64,000 nt of DNA from Marsupella aquatica. Taxonomy: Eukaryota > Marchantiophyta. The notes beneath the pieces were generated by a model. That model saw nothing but the letters and a program-made list of their open reading frames with translations, searched no databases and was not told where the DNA came from. Position numbers and translations under genes: made by a program. The DNA lies in contig OZ316895.1 of assembly GCA_973895155.1 (NCBI GenBank), forward strand, positions 7,130,001-7,194,000, read 5' to 3'. Of this stretch, positions 36,486 through 50,500 are shown piece after piece (the stretch's first letter is position 1; every line of letters begins with the position of its first letter).

Positions 36486-36639
36486 TATCTGGTTACTGCA
36501 AAATCTGGTTACTGCAAAGCACATCATTCTTCCCGTTTTCTCCCTACAGTTTTGCAATATTCTTTACCACATGTTCTTGAGCCAAAAGCATAATTATCCA
36601 GACCTCAGTTTTTTTTAGTTAACAGCTCTACTGGCAAAT

Positions 36640-37020
36640 TTACTTTTTGTGAGTTAACTGCAGTAATGGGAGACTTTACTGTTACTCTCTTGTGGGCTTA
36701 ACTTACCACACTTCACTTATTTCAGCTTCTACAGTTAAAGTATAACTCGGATAAAACTGGCTCTAACTGGAAATTTACTTTTTGTGAGTTAACAGCTCTA
36801 ATGGGAGATTTTCGTGTTACTATTTTGTGGGCTTAACTCACCACACTTTGATGAGTTTCACCCTCTACAGTACATCTTTTGTGGGCTTAACTCACCACAC
36901 TTTTATGAGTTTCACCCTCCACAGTGCATCTTTTGTGGGCTTAACTCACCACACTTTTACGAGTTTTACCCTCAACATTTTTTGTGGGCTTAATTAAGTT
37001 GCCACACTTTTCTGAGTTTG
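36640..37020. repeat. tandem array with TTTTGTGGGCTTAACTCACC
   Basis: TTTTGTGGGCTTAACTCACC followed by ACACTTTTATGAGTTTCACC recurs at a spacing of about 53 bases (near 36824, 36877, 36930, 36979). A longer related unit starting ACTTTTTGTGAGTTAAC is present at 36640 and 36776. Confidence 0.75.
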
Positions 37021-37398
37021 AGCCTCGACAATTACGTATAACTCAAATTCAGCCCAAAATCGCTGTCGAACTTTTACTCATGGACTACTCTACTCGTTGG
37101 AGTCCATTCTCGAGAGAGCACTACAAAAGCGCGAAGATGAATGGCGCGCACAAAGCAAGGTCACAAGTCATTGCGTCCATTATTATGAAGGAAAAGGGAG
37201 ACCCATGTTGGAAACGCGGCTTCGTGAATTTGTAGCTAACGAGAATGCGGTGATGTTGTGATGCAATTTTAGTGAAGGCCACTGAATTGAGTCACCGCAT
37301 TACAATTGGAGTATCAAGCAGCTGATTACGGCAGTGGCAGCTGAGCTGACCCTCGCTCTGCCCTGAATTGGGTCGCTGATGGATTTGATGAACCAGAG

Positions 37399-39818
37399 AT
37401 GATGATGGATGGGAATAGGCGATGGGGAGGAGGAGGAGGAGGAGGAGAGGCAAGCCGCAGCGGCAGCAGCAGCAGCAGCAAGGGGAGCACATTCAAGGAT
37501 GGGCGATGGATTCATACCTCTCGAACGCTGTACGTCACGAATGTCTCTCCGTCCACAACAACAGCCAATCTCGAATCTGTACGGTGTTGTTGGCCTAAAC
37601 TTCTCAAATATATCTTGATTTTCAACCTACGTTTGTTCTTCCAAGTTTCCTCTGGAACTGGTTGGATGAGATGGCCTGTTTTCTCCCCAACTTCTACCGT
37701 GTAAATACGTCAATTTTGGCAAATTCAAGTATTGGGATTCTTTACCCATATTGCAAAGTTGTGTTCATCGATTCACTGTTCGAAGTTTTGGGATTTGAGG
37801 GGATTCGCGTGGGGCCATCGGGAGTTACGAATATTTTGTGAGACATGGGCATGACTTTATCGGAAGGCATTTTCATGCAATTAGGGTTTGGAGAAGCGTA
37901 GTGATCAGAGTGAGTGCTTAAGTTGAAGTTGTGACTTTAAGTTACTGGTTACGTGGTGTTTGTGTGCAGCTTTTCAAGGATTTGGATGGTTTCGTTGCTC
38001 TTCGCAGAGTATGTCGACAATTTTCCACTCATATGATAGGTTGCTCTGAAATGATACTGTGAATTTTGCTTTGTAGGGTTTAGGGTCACACGATCTTGTT
38101 ACGTCAAAGCAGAGAAACTATTGTAGAATGTTTTGTTTTAGATGGAGACTTCGCTGGTGTGACTCGCTGTGATGGCTTGTCTCTCATTCCTGCGTTGTCC
38201 AGTTTTTAAACAGACAGCTCAGGAAGTGATGGTCATTATGTGACGTTCAATAATTTGGCTTGTTGTTCAACCCAGGTGCGAACAATGTGCTTCGTAGACT
38301 TCGAATCCAAGCAACAGGTATGTATTCATTCCACGCACTTCCCCACAACACCCCAAAATTGATCGTGAGGTCAGGTTGCGATGCCACGTGAGGTATTCGA
38401 GATTTGTATATTTCGTTTAACAACCGACTTGTGTATCTTAGATTAAGGTTCTCTTTTTGGCTGTCATCAGCTCGGATCCAGGATTGCAAATGGTAAAACG
38501 TGAGACCTTTGTGCAGGCCACATCAGCGATTTGGCGGACCAATGGACATAAATTTAATCCAGATGAGGAAGGGGTTCTGGTGAGCTATGATAAGGTCAGA
38601 TTTGCACATCGAAAGCAGATTCTTGTTCCTCGATGAACCTTGCAGATTTTCGTCATCATGCAGTCCTGTGATACTTGGATTTGTGACAATCTTCTAGCAG
38701 GTCATAACTGAATTAGTTGGTTTTTAACATCCTGCAGGATGATAATGAAGAAAGAGGGGGTTGGAGTGTCCGAAAAAGGGAGGAGGAAAAGCGGAAAAGA
38801 CATGAGGTTGATGCGACGCGTGTACAATATCAGTGTTCAGCCTGCTCACATTTTTGCGTCAAACTTGGTATGGTCTTGAATTTATCTATCGACGCGTGCC
38901 TCGTTTGGGGACTAGATGAAGCGCCTCTCCAATGTTGAATGGCTCTATTACGATTGCTACTGTTTTTCCGCAAAGCAATGTCACGACGATGATGCTAAAG
39001 TTTGGCTCTCCATCAAAATTCTTGGGTTAGGTGCTTCACTTGTATCCTCAACGTTACGCGATGTTGATAGTTTTCTTCTCCTTTCAGATGGGAGAAACTA
39101 TTGGAATCCTGAAATTCGAGATGGTTTCTTGCAGCTCTGCCGCTGACAGACCTTCCGTCAAGAAAAACTGATGGGTCACTTGTTATTGACATGGCAAAGG
39201 ATCTTGTCCATCTGATGTGTGCTAAAGGTGGTGTAAAGCTTCTCAAGAGGTACGCGATTTACTCTTGTTGTTTAGTATTCCCAGTGATCACTTGAAAGTG
39301 CACGATATCAGATCTGGTCCCATACAGCCTCAAGGTTTCTTGAGACCACGTTGCTGTCTTCAATGCAGGCCCTTCTCAATTTTCTGATTCCTCAAGTTTT
39401 ATAGCTCAACAAATGTCTTTTGTACTTGTGCTATTTCAGGGAGAAGGGAACTGAGAAACAGTATAGATACAACTGTGAACTTTGTGATTTATGCGTGGGC
39501 TATCGCTCTGTTCCTTATGAAGAGGAAACCAAATTCATGTACATACTGCCAAAGGTATCTCCAAGCTCGTTTCGGACCGTCACTCATGGAGGTTTTAGAG
39601 TGTGCGATTTCCACATTTCATCTGCTAAAGTAGAATTGTCCGAGACGGAAATGCTCTCCTCTGCTGTTCAGTTGGATCTAGAGATTTGCAGAATATAATG
39701 AGAATGATCACGTATGCAGGCCTTGACTCGCAAGATTGCAGAACAGCCCGAGAAGAAAGAAAGAAAGAAAATAGATGCTGCACAAACTTCCCAGGACAAA
39801 GGGCGTGAAGATTTATAA
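37399..39818 (+). CDS. RRM domain fused to a STEEP1 (CXorf56)-like domain
   Basis: Eight exons: 37399-37578, 37970-38008, 38276-38317, 38517-38594, 38738-38867, 39135-39249, 39440-39554, 39720-39818; 265 aa, all GT-AG with consistent phases. The N-terminus is Gly/Ser rich (coded by GGAGGA and AGC runs). An RRM follows at about 41-112, with RNP2-like LYVTNVS and RNP1-like RTMCFVDF. After a charged linker (REEEKRKRHE) comes a region resembling STEEP1/UPF0428: paired cysteines YQCSACSHFC, the segment LPSRKTDGSLVIDMAK, then EKQYRYNCELCDLCVGYRS, and a Lys-rich end. Human STEEP1 works in STING traffic from the ER; the plant role is unknown, and the RRM suggests an RNA link (inference). The ATG choice is the first of three in a row. 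No defect seen. Confidence 0.8.
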
Positions 39819-42315
39819 TTAAGCTGCACAACTTGAGGCCAAGTGCGCCAATCTGCCTTTGTTATAGCTTCGTCTGAAAAGAACGTGCACTCTTTCTGGG
39901 TAGCATTCATTTAGCTGAGCCATAGCTTCAAACCTTCAAACCTTCAAACCTTCCGTTGAAGTATCCTTCAAGAGAAGAGTAGTGAAAGTCGCCATATAAA
40001 AATCCTGACCCGCAGGAATGATGAGTCAAACTTAATCGGCAGCAGTCAGGGAAGCGTTGTGCTCAAATGACTGTCACATTCAAATGACTTTCTTGCTAAG
40101 AGGGAAGGCATCAGCACCTCCAAATATTTGGGTGCCAAACCAATTGCATTGTAAGTGGGAATATGTAAAGCGTTGTTTCATGAAAGAGTGGATTTAATCG
40201 CCCATGACTGGAAAGCCGACTGCAATTGTCCTGATTCTGTGCACGCAGCTGATGCAACCGATGTGAACACAAAGCCTGCTAGCCCTCATGCATGTCTTAA
40301 ATGCTCCTCTCCGTCCTTTGGCTTTTGCTCCCCTTCTGAACATTTGGAAAAAGATTCTCTAGTGACAGGTAGCATTTGTAGGTCTTTTTAGTGTCCCTAG
40401 TACTTTTATAAGGGACAGAAAAGTTCTATCTTTTATCCACTTATTCTCCTAGTATTCAGGCTATGGACATGCAGAAGAGAAAGTACATCATAAATTGGCA
40501 CGGTCACCAATTAAGGTCATTTTTTTAAGGCCCATCTACATGCAAGACAGCTCTATCCTCCACATAATCCTCTTGTGGGTAAGACCTAGGAGCCATCTTG
40601 CAGTGGTCCTTTAATGCTTGAGTGCAAGCTTTTGGGGCAAGAGAAATTTATGGCTTCATGCTGATCCTAAGGATATATATAACAGTGCCAACACGACAGG
40701 AACGCCACTCCTGGAGACATAGTCCCAAAGGCCAAAAAAACCCAATAAAGGTAGGGAAAAAGAAGAAGGCCCCAAGAAAACCAAGGGGTCCAACAAGCCA
40801 AGGAGCATTTTAGGCAGGCCAACTTTTTTATGATTAAAACCTTTAAATTGTCGTGAATTTAACTTACAGTCCTGCAATTTTCAGAAGATTCAAGAAATCC
40901 CAGCAGCATTTGTCTGCATTTAATTGAGAGTTACTCCATTACTCCAGTTTCTAGGCAAAAAGGTAGGGAGTTTCAGTGTCAATTTTTGTTTTTTCTTGTG
41001 TTGAAAACAATTTTTATTTTACAGTAGAGCACAGAACATAAAGACAGCCAACCAGGCATGGAGAATAAACCCAGAGGGAGACCAAGTTTAGGGCCAGGTT
41101 TTGAGGAGAGTTACATGCAAGATGGCTCTAAGGAGCTCGACTACTGTTGTCAAAGCCTACTCCTTTTCAAGTCAATACAATTATCTTCTTTCACTCCTTG
41201 CTGAACATTATGCTACACACTAATCAAGCTACATCAATGGAATAAAAGACATTCAATCACCCGCAGGTCTATTGAATTTTCTTTTACTGCATTGACCAAA
41301 TCTGGGTGAGTCAACTCTTGTTTCAGCATGGCTTCAGTTGAGTTGAGCATTCTCTCTCAGTTAAGCTGTTCAGTATTTGAATAGGGGCTGAAGCAGCCAG
41401 AAGGGCTTTGGGATGTACTTTACTCTAAGTCACCAGTAGTTAAGCTGGAGTAGGATGAGACAACTTTGAGTTCACAACACCACCTCATAAACTGAACCAG
41501 TTTCATGAATCATTCTATGTGTGAGAGAGAAATAATAGTTATTCGTGTTGGGGGTTTTACCTGGACAGTAGTGGTATTTATATTCATGCAAAAAAGAATT
41601 AATTAAAAATGATCGGGCAGCAAAAGTTTGAAATGCAACAAAGGTGGGCTGGGAAAATATGTGGACATCCTTGGAAAATGGGAAGGAAATTCAATTCCAG
41701 CGACGCCTGAAAAACTTTATGTGAGGCAACATGTTGGTTGAAAAAGGTGCTTTCTGTTCAAATAGGCTGCAAACACATGTTCTGGCTAGGTATCAGCAAA
41801 AATATACACACACAATAAGAATGAGAGAAGTTTTTGATCATAAAATTAAAATGGTCACTCGCAAAAGCATGAAAATAAGTTCGTTTAGTAAACTGCCACG
41901 TCACGGTAGTGTACAGTAAGAAGTAGTGTAAAGTTCGGCTTTGCCACGTCGAGCCGAAGCCGAACCAAAGCCGAACCAGAGCCGAGCCGAAGTGATGAAG
42001 AAGCGCCGAACCCGGCTGCCACCCGGCGCCACTAGAGCAGGTACTGTAAAGCATACAGTCCTTTACACCCAAATGCTATTCTCCTCTTTCTTGCCTCTCG
42101 TTGACAATCCTCTTCCCTTTCCAAGCGATGATCGGCTTTTGAGGAAGCGACGAGTCCAGAACAGAAGAGAAGGGAAGGAAAGAGGTGGGTTGCAAAGAGG
42201 CTCAGCAGAGAGTGCTGAGGAAAAGCACGAGAAAGACGAGGAGAAAAAGAGCAGAGGAGAAAACGAGCAGAGGGAGAAGAGGAGGAGAGGAGAGAGGGAA
42301 GGAACATTCAGCAAC
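39819..42315. other. gene-free stretch and 5' leader of the next gene
   Basis: No gene recognised between 39819 and about 41900. From 41941 to 42315 the frame of the next gene is open upstream of its ATG, with GCCGAACC repeats (41950-42010) and a long purine-rich GAGAAG tract (42165-42300), probably 5' untranslated leader. Confidence 0.5.
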
Positions 42316-45300
42316 ATGGCAGGGCTGTCGCTGGAGTGCGGAGATTGCAAGACGCAGTTGAGGTCTGTGGAGGAAGCTCAGGAGCATGCTGAATTGACGG
42401 GCCACGCCAACTTCCAAGAATCGACCGAACCCGTGCGTGTTCTGCCCTCCCGTACCGTATTTTGTGGTTGTAATGTTGTCATACCTGCTTGTTTATGTTT
42501 AATTAGTCTCGGAGTCTAGGGTTAGTGACGTCGTAGTGATTTCGTGTGAGGGGCTGGTAGTGCATTTTGAACTCCCTTGATTGTGGGGGCGGATTGACGT
42601 TACTGTAGACTGTCTTCCATCGACGGTAGCCTGGTTGGATGGATTTCTGCTTCAATTTACTGTGTATAATTGCTCAGAAGTGTTTTGAAATGGTTGATTG
42701 ACTGCGTTGCATCCTCTTCTGCAAAGTCACCTCCTCCTTTTGGCCCACATTGCCTCCCATTGTGGTCTTTACTCAACCTCGTTGTAGGATTTTGAATGTC
42801 TGACACCCGTCATTGAAACTGTGTAGTATGGGAATTTGTTCCAATGTCACGGGTATTGTTCCACATCTTGCATGAACCTTTTTATTCGTTAAAGATGTAT
42901 CCAAGTTGCCCCGTCAGCACAGCCCAGGGCTAACGGAGATTCCTCGTGGATGATGTTGGATTTGATATTTGGGGAAATTTGTTTTCAGTAAGCTGACCGT
43001 CACTGGTTCAGAGCTGATCATTGCTGGACCCTGTAAATTCACCTCAAGGTTCTGAAGGCTTTGGATTTGCTAGCCTAAAGTAGGTCATATTGGACCACTT
43101 TTTGTAGCACGTTACGGCGTGGGTTTTAAGAGTATGTCTGGTACTTTAGGAACTTTTGTATTCCACAAATTTTCAGATTAGGGTGTTGAAGCCATTAATA
43201 GTGCAAAGTGGTTTACCATTATTCACCACCCTTTTGGATGAAAAAGAAAATAAGTATCCTGTGACTTGTGGTTTGTCAATGCAGGTTCTCAATTTGGTGT
43301 GCTCAACTTGTCAAAAACCTTGTCGCTCTAAAACGGTACTCTTCTCGTATGTTTTCTGTTTCTATCTTGACATTCACGTTGATAACCTGAATCCTGGTCT
43401 GGACGAAGGACTCATTCCATCTAGTGATGACACCGTGATTCAAAGTTTGAAGAGCGTACATTATTCACGTAAGCTTGGAGTTTCCACTTGGCTAAGACAA
43501 GAGTATCTTTCAGGAGAGTGACCTGCACACAAAGCGGACAGGGCATGCAGAATTTACTGACAAAACTGCCGAAACCGCTAAACCAATCGTTCTCGAGAGC
43601 AAGCCAGATGGAGGATCTAGTGCATCTGACTCCCAAGGACAGTCAGCTACTTCAGGAGGTCTGCATTGTCTCGACTTGTAGTTCAGCCCGTCAGCCTTGC
43701 ATTGTATTTTTTGTGTAGTCTCAAAGACATTATCTGCACTGGGACGTAGTCGTGCAAACGGATGTGCTAGAATATGTACCGATCAATACTCTGGCATTTT
43801 GTCACTTTCTCTCCGAAGGGAGATAATGTTCCACTTAGTCTGCATTTGCTATCCTGATGACAGTATTCACGTGGAAGTTGTCGGCCAAGTGCAGAAATGG
43901 TGGTGCCGGAAGTAAACAAAACTCTCTTAGCAGAGCTCGAAGGAATGGGGTTTTCTACAGCTCGTGCAACTCGTTCTCTTTACTTCTCAGGTTTTACTAA
44001 AACTTTTCATTGCCACCTCACTTTCACTTCCTCTGGGACACCAACTGTACCCGAGTAGCCAAAGAGAATTGTGGACTATTTTGTATAGTAGACGCCCTAG
44101 ACGCTGAAATTGAAACAAAGTGGTCAGAAGCCGTAAGCCCAGGCGCGAGTGGGATGTTTTAAGAATAGAAGCAACGTTTTGCCCCACCAACTTGCAATAC
44201 TGCTGAACACTTGTTGCCAATACCTGATCAGTAGTTTTAAACAAAACTTAGCAAAGTCGGAGTACTTTTTACTGCCTTGATCTACCTTTCGCTTTACTAT
44301 CGGATAACATTGTTGTTGACTGTATCTGGGGGGTGTTCCAGCTGCCGATAGTATTGAAAATGCTATCACTTGGATCGTAGACCATGAAGATGATGCAGAC
44401 ATTGACGAAATGCCCATGGTACGGTTCGACAATTGTCATACTTTTATTCCGATTTGCAGATACATTGCTTCACCTGTGTAAGCTGCCAGTTCTCGGTAGC
44501 CATGGGCTGAACTCCCCTGCCTCACTGGTGTATAGCTTGGTTGTAGTTAATTACTGAATTGAAAAATGAACTGTCAGCTCTAAGAATCTCAGCGAACCAA
44601 TTGAAGTATGAGCCACTGATTTGCAGTACAGTTGTAATTGTTGTCTAGGTTCCTGCTGGGACTGGTGGTGCTGTTTCTCTGCTGACTCCTGAAGAGGCAA
44701 AAGCCAAAGCAGCGGAGTTAGTGTACGTACCGTCCTTATATACCCACGAGTGAATTGTTGTCAGAGAGGATTGGACGCCTGCCTATGATGTTCGGTTTGT
44801 GAGCAGCTACTCCTGTTCTCTTCAAAGGTTTACCATATCAGTGTCTTACTGTGGAAGAAATTATGGTGTCGAACATGGTTGGTAGTAAGATTTTAGTACT
44901 CTGAAGCTGTCCCAGCGCTACAATAGTGTTACTTATTTGTGTCTACCACTTGGAAGGTGCTTTCCCGCAAGCAGTAGTTGAAGTGAAGTTGCATAACTTT
45001 CCGCGGAAAATCACTCCTTCAAATGGTTTTATGTAAGGGTCTTAAGAAGAGTGCTATCCATTATCAAAATTGGCAACACACCAGCGATATTTGCGTACCT
45101 TTTTTGTCAGTCTTGAACGACTTTGTGGTGCTTGCGGTGGAAATAAATTTTATTCATAATTTTCTGCCCATAATTTTTTTGATTTCTAGTTTCACGTTGT
45201 GATTGAGCCTTGTGGGACTTGAAATTTCACATGTACATTGACATTGTCTCATTAGCGTCTTCTTCATTATGTGCACAACAGAGAGCGAGCTCGGAAGAAA

Positions 45301-47074
45301 AAAGAGGAGGAGGAAAAACGAATGGAAAGGGAACGAGAAAAGGTGCATAGTTAGGAGACGATCCTGGAGGCTCTTTGTCACCCACGTATCAGAGAAATCA
45401 GAAAGGTAGTCTAATAAATCATACCATGCTGGAATCATCGTCTAACAAGGATTGTCCTAACCTCTTAATAGGACCGGATTCGCATTGGCAAGGAACTGCA
45501 GGAGGCCCGTCGCATTGAGGAAGACAATGAGCGGAAGAGGTATTTCTTCTTCCGTATCTCTGTGAAATCGTCTAGTTTAATCTTTTACCATGCTACTCTG
45601 GTTTTCATCACTTTTCTTGGACCACGGTGGATAGTCGTAGAGCAGTTTTGCCCAACATACTTAATGGCATCCTCGCAATTGCACATTTTGTGACAGATTG
45701 CTGATACTAAGAAAAGCTGAGAAAGACGAGGAGAAGAGAGCTAGAGAGAAAATCCGAGCAAAACTTGAGGAAGATAAGGTACTGTGCTTATATAAGGATC
45801 CTGTTTCAGGCCTCACTCACTGCTGATACCATCCAACTTGGGGGACGAAATTGGTATATAAACTTCGCCTCTTGTCAATTCTGTAGGCTTTGGATATGAA
45901 CATCAGTAATATGAAAAGTTGTCTGTACTGGACGATAAGTCAATGATATAAGATACAGACCAACAACAGCTGGTCATAGATGGCTATCAGACGGAGAACT
46001 AATCAGGAGTTTTCTAGGAAGGATTCTCACTTTTCAAATACGTGTCTTCCAGGCAGAACGACGGAGAAAATTAGGACTTCCTCCAGAAGAACCAAGTACC
46101 TCTGCACCACCTCCTGTTGAGGAGAAGAAGAAGGTCGGTGTTGGTCAGACCTACTCCTATCCTACGAGGAAGTTAGTTGGAAGTGGGGGGCCTTGAATTG
46201 ACTAGTGGCCACAAAACACCACGAAGTACCGTAATGGTATTGAGTAGTGTGATATTGCACATCTTGGTTCATAGTATATATAGTGACACTGCTAATGACA
46301 GTTGGTTTCATTTTTGCCAGAGTTATGTGCCTATAAGACCAGCCACAAAGGCTGATCGAATGCGGGACGTTTTGCGATCTATAAAACAGGCCCATAAGGT
46401 TAGTATCTTCTAGACATTGAGTAAACAAAGATTGCTGACGGAAGTTGAGATATTTTAGCCTGAAATAACCGTTTCCAACCTAGGTGAGCATGCAGTATTT
46501 GTTATGCCAGGAAATCTCCGCCAATGCTTTTGTGAACACTGTCTTGTTTATCTTTAATACGTGGTTTTAATCTATCCTTTGTAACCGGTTCATTGACTTG
46601 AATTGTTTTTTTTTTAGAGTTTTAATGTTGAGTGGCTTTACATTGAATGATGTGATGGATGGACTCTTTCCCAGGATGACGATGCGAAGGTCAAGAAGTG
46701 CTTCCAAACGTTGCTTACCTACGTGGGAAATGTTGCGCGGGATCCAGACCAGGAAAAATTCAGAAAAATTCGACTCACAAATCCAGCTTTCCAGGTTTGA
46801 ACTTTTAGTGTTGATACTAGGATTCCTGAGCTTGAACATAGTTGCTTGTAGTGCTTGAAACATTCATCGACGATGTCCCTGAAAGTTTGTGGTTTGGCAG
46901 GAGAGAGTTGGAAATCTCGGAGGAGTAATGTTTCTAGAGGTTTGTGGATTTGAGAAAGATCAGTCGGGTGAGTTTGTAATTATTCCTAGAGAGAAAGTTG
47001 ATATTATTCTACTCCAGACGGCTGGTTCTGAGATCAACTCGGCAATAGTAAATCCCTTCTTTGGTGTTCTCTAA
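42316..47074 (+). CDS. zinc finger-UBA-PUB domain protein
   Basis: Thirteen exons: 42316-42432, 43285-43335, 43514-43658, 43895-43990, 44342-44418, 44649-44722, 45282-45342, 45472-45539, 45697-45778, 46053-46133, 46321-46398, 46675-46794, 46901-47074; 407 aa, all phases consistent. Two C2H2-like fingers share the spacing C-x2-C-x12-H-x5-H (C8/C11/H24/H30 and C45/C48/H61/H67). A UBA domain spans about 113-165 ([20 protein letters not shown], then [11 protein letters not shown]). A long charged coiled coil (about 180-270) leads to a C-terminal PUB/PUG domain (about 311-400: [29 protein letters not shown]). UBA binds ubiquitin and PUB binds the p97/CDC48 tail, so a CDC48 adaptor in protein turnover is expected. 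It resembles Arabidopsis At1g04850 from memory. The ATG has good context (AACATGGC) and begins the first finger. Converges with RSPH1. Confidence 0.9.
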
Positions 47075-47590
47075 ATTTTTTTGGCCTTCCCATTGAGTAG
47101 ATCCCTATCACATGCTTTTGAGATCCATTTAGGTTCGGCAGCTACAGGATTGAGGTGATGGTTGGGCAATCATCAATGTTATAATATCCGTCTAAATCAA
47201 TTTGTGCCTGATGGACTGGGTGCTTCAAAGCGCTTGTTCGCAGCGTGAGTTACGTCCTCCTTTCCAAGGTCTAATTCATCTACCGCCGCATGGTTTTATC
47301 TGATCTAATTTCAACTATCATGCATCTATTAGCTGCTCATCTACTTGCAACTGTCCGAAGTATCAGTCTTTCGTTTGCAATGAAACGCAAGCTCTCAACC
47401 AGGCAACAGGAATAGTTGTGCCTAGTCGCTCAATAGTTCTCTGAGAAAACAGCTACATTGTCAAAGGTGTCAGATTTCCACCAGTTTCAGCCCAACGGTA
47501 TGGAGCCGTTGTCTGTTGAGCTGTTGTCTTTAGACGAACGTCCTACGCTTGCAACCCCAATGAGGAGGTCAATGTTGTCCTGCTTCATTT
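47075..47590. other. spacer between two convergent genes
   Basis: About 516 bases holding both 3' untranslated regions. No other gene seen. Confidence 0.6.
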
Positions 47591-50500
47591 TCAGCCCTTT
47601 CTCTTGGCTGGTGGCTTTTCAGGTTCCTCGTCTTCTTCAGGTGGTTCCTCTTCAGACAATGCCTCCTCACCCTCTGATGGTTTTCCCTCACCATCCTCCT
47701 TCTCACCTGCACCTTCTCCCTCAGCTTTGGGCAATTCCGACCCTGGTTCTGGTGGAGGCATTTCAGGTGCTGGTGGCGGTGGGGGCGGAGGAGGTGGTTT
47801 CCTTGGCAACACGTATGGACCTGGGGCAGTGGGCTTGTAGTCACCAAATGTCCAAGCACCCTTCTCATAGAAACCCTCGAGAGTGTTGTTAGTTGATGCA
47901 AACTTATACTTGCCCGGTCCATCAGGAAGATTCTTGACAAATTCGCCCTCAAATATGTCTCCATTCCGCAGAATCCAGCGGCCCTTCACGAAGTTTCCTT
48001 TGTCCCAGTTTCCCTGGAACTGCAGAATCCACACCCATTTGCCACAATCCACATCAACACGCCAGTTGATTCCCGTAATTCCACTTCGACTGACTTTAAA
48101 GAAAGCACTACTCCATAGAGGCCACTGAGAAGGATCATAGCCCACGGACAACAACACGAGATTCCAAGGCCAGTCCATTTATGAATACACAAAGGAGCAG
48201 TACGAACCATCTCTAACTCCTTTTAAAAGCTTCATTTCTTACAAAATTACTAGGACACAGGCTCCAAGGATTGCTGTAACGTAGGGGTTTCTCTTTTTTT
48301 GAAGCTTCGTTTCTTAAAAAGTTACTGTACACAGACTCCAAGGATGAATGTGAAGTTGGGGTTGTATAGGAGGGAAACATCTAAGAGAGGAGAAATCGCA
48401 AGCTTGTTCAAGGTTTGCCACACTTAAACCCACATAAGAACCTGCCAGAGAGTGTTACCAGGCTTTTGCTCTCCATAAAGTAGTACGTGCCAACACCGTC
48501 CTTTACGTCCATGACCCACTCACCCTTGTACACATCTCCATTAGGATAGTAGTAGGCTCCTAGTCCATGCTTCTTATCTTCCTTCCATGAACCTGCCATT
48601 CAGACAGAGTGGTCCATAGTGAACTACGCTCCAGTCAAAGTGGTCCATAATGAGTTTGGAGAGCCTTATCCAAAATAGTCCAGATTATTCCAAGGCTTTC
48701 ATGATCATTATTTCTCTTTCTTTTTTTCACTCTTTCTAGATTTTTCAGGTTTGCATTTGCCCCATGAGTTTGAGTGTGGTCTTTGTTGTCTCTGGACCTC
48801 TTTTCTTCCTTACTCCAGTATTCTTTGTTTAGTCCATTTTATCAAAGCATGAGATTGCAAGCTAATGACTTCGTTTGCTCTTACTCCATCTTACTTTGTT
48901 TGGCACTTTTCAGTAAACTGGTCCTTTTTCACAAAACAAGAGATACAAAGCTAATAAGGAGTCTCAAAGCCTCAAAGTTGTGGATGATGGCTTTTGGCCA
49001 CCACAAACAAATGGTGATACCGTCTTCAGGGTTAAATAAAAAAAAGTTAAATTAAAAAATCACTAGCCTCTATAGTAACTTATGGTCAGGACATATGCCA
49101 AGTTTTTATGGCAAAAAGTTATTGACTACAAATTTGGCAGCCCATAACTTTTTCTGTCTCCAACCTTAACTACTAAGTTAAAGTCACATATGACCAATCT
49201 TTATGGCAAAAAGTCATGGATTGCAAATTTGGTAGCCCATAACTTTTTCTGTCTCCAACCTTAACTAATAAGTTAAAGTCACATATGACCAATCTTTATG
49301 GCAAAAAGTCATGGATTGCAAATTTGGTAGCACACAAATTTTCTGTCTGTAACCATCACACCACAGCTGCACCTATAACACCTACAGGTAACCCCTCTAG
49401 CTCTTATTTCAACTATGAAAGAAGGGAGAGACAGGAATGTTGGGGTGAGGTCCACCTCTTAAGCTGAGCTCCATTATTCCCTACTACCAGAAATGAAGAG
49501 TAACTGGCCAGGGAAGAGGGTTATATGGACAGAGTAAGTGGGCATGGAATGGAAGGGAGCCTTTTATATGGACAGGTGTGGTTTAAGTACTAAATAAAGG
49601 TCCATCAATCTTAACTATTACTTTAAGGTGTCCATCAAATGTGAAGCTTTCAGAGACCCTGACAACAATCTCTTTTGCTTTAAAGCAAGAGATTGAAGGC
49701 AGGATCGAAGAGCTGCAGTGAAATGGAGCTCACCTTCGTATTTGCTCTTGTCGGGATAGATCAAGGTGCCAAAACCCGACTTGAGGTTCTCGACGTATTG
49801 GCCCTCGTAGCTCGCTCCGTTCTTGAAGAAGTACTTGCCCTTGCCGTTCCTCTTCCCCAGCACGTATTGCCCTGCATACTTGTCGCCGTTCGAGTATGTC
49901 GCCACTCCAGTCCCGTAAGGCAGCAGGTTTCGCATGAACCCCGTCCATGAGAACTCCTGTTTTCAATAAATGTATGTTTCGTCACTTCGATTCGTGAATT
50001 CGTTTGGCATCAAATGGCTTGCTTAATCGTATCTTTCACCATTGGGTCAGAACCAAATGTGGAATGCCGTTCCTAGACGTGTACTGTGAAGAAATTGACA
50101 GCAAGACTTTCGATATCATCTCTATGATTTCAGTCTTGGTCTGGATTCTTTGACCCGTGCGCTCAACAATCCTTGCAACTCATTCCTTTTCTCATTCTTC
50201 CAACACATTCGTCTCAAGTCGTTTGTTGGGACTGATTCTATTCTGTCTGGTTTAGCTTTCATTGTGATAGTTTTAGAAGCAAATCTCGTGTAATTCATGT
50301 TCCTACTCTGCTACAAAGGCTGGTTTAGGGTTTTGGAGTTGGAGACAATCGACGAACTGGTTTGGATTAACAAGCGATGCTTCCTCCGTCAGATGATGTA
50401 TGCTAGATTCCTCATTGTGTAGCTTGGTCATTCCGTGTGTGTGTTTTCAGAGCACCTAATGCTCCTGATTATTGTTAGCGCTATGCATCCAGAGTATCAC

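Larger units (their letters stand above)
34940..37398. other. repeat-rich intergenic region
   Basis: Contains dispersed GCACCAAAATATGC / GATAAGTGCA repeats (35460-35880), a TA run (36152-36171), a hairpin (36326-36485) and a ~53 bp tandem array (36640-37020). No gene recognised. Confidence 0.55.

Noticed and set aside
47458-47964. Plus- and minus-strand frames over the RSPH1 last exon
   Set aside because: Shadows of the Pro-rich and acidic tail in other frames.
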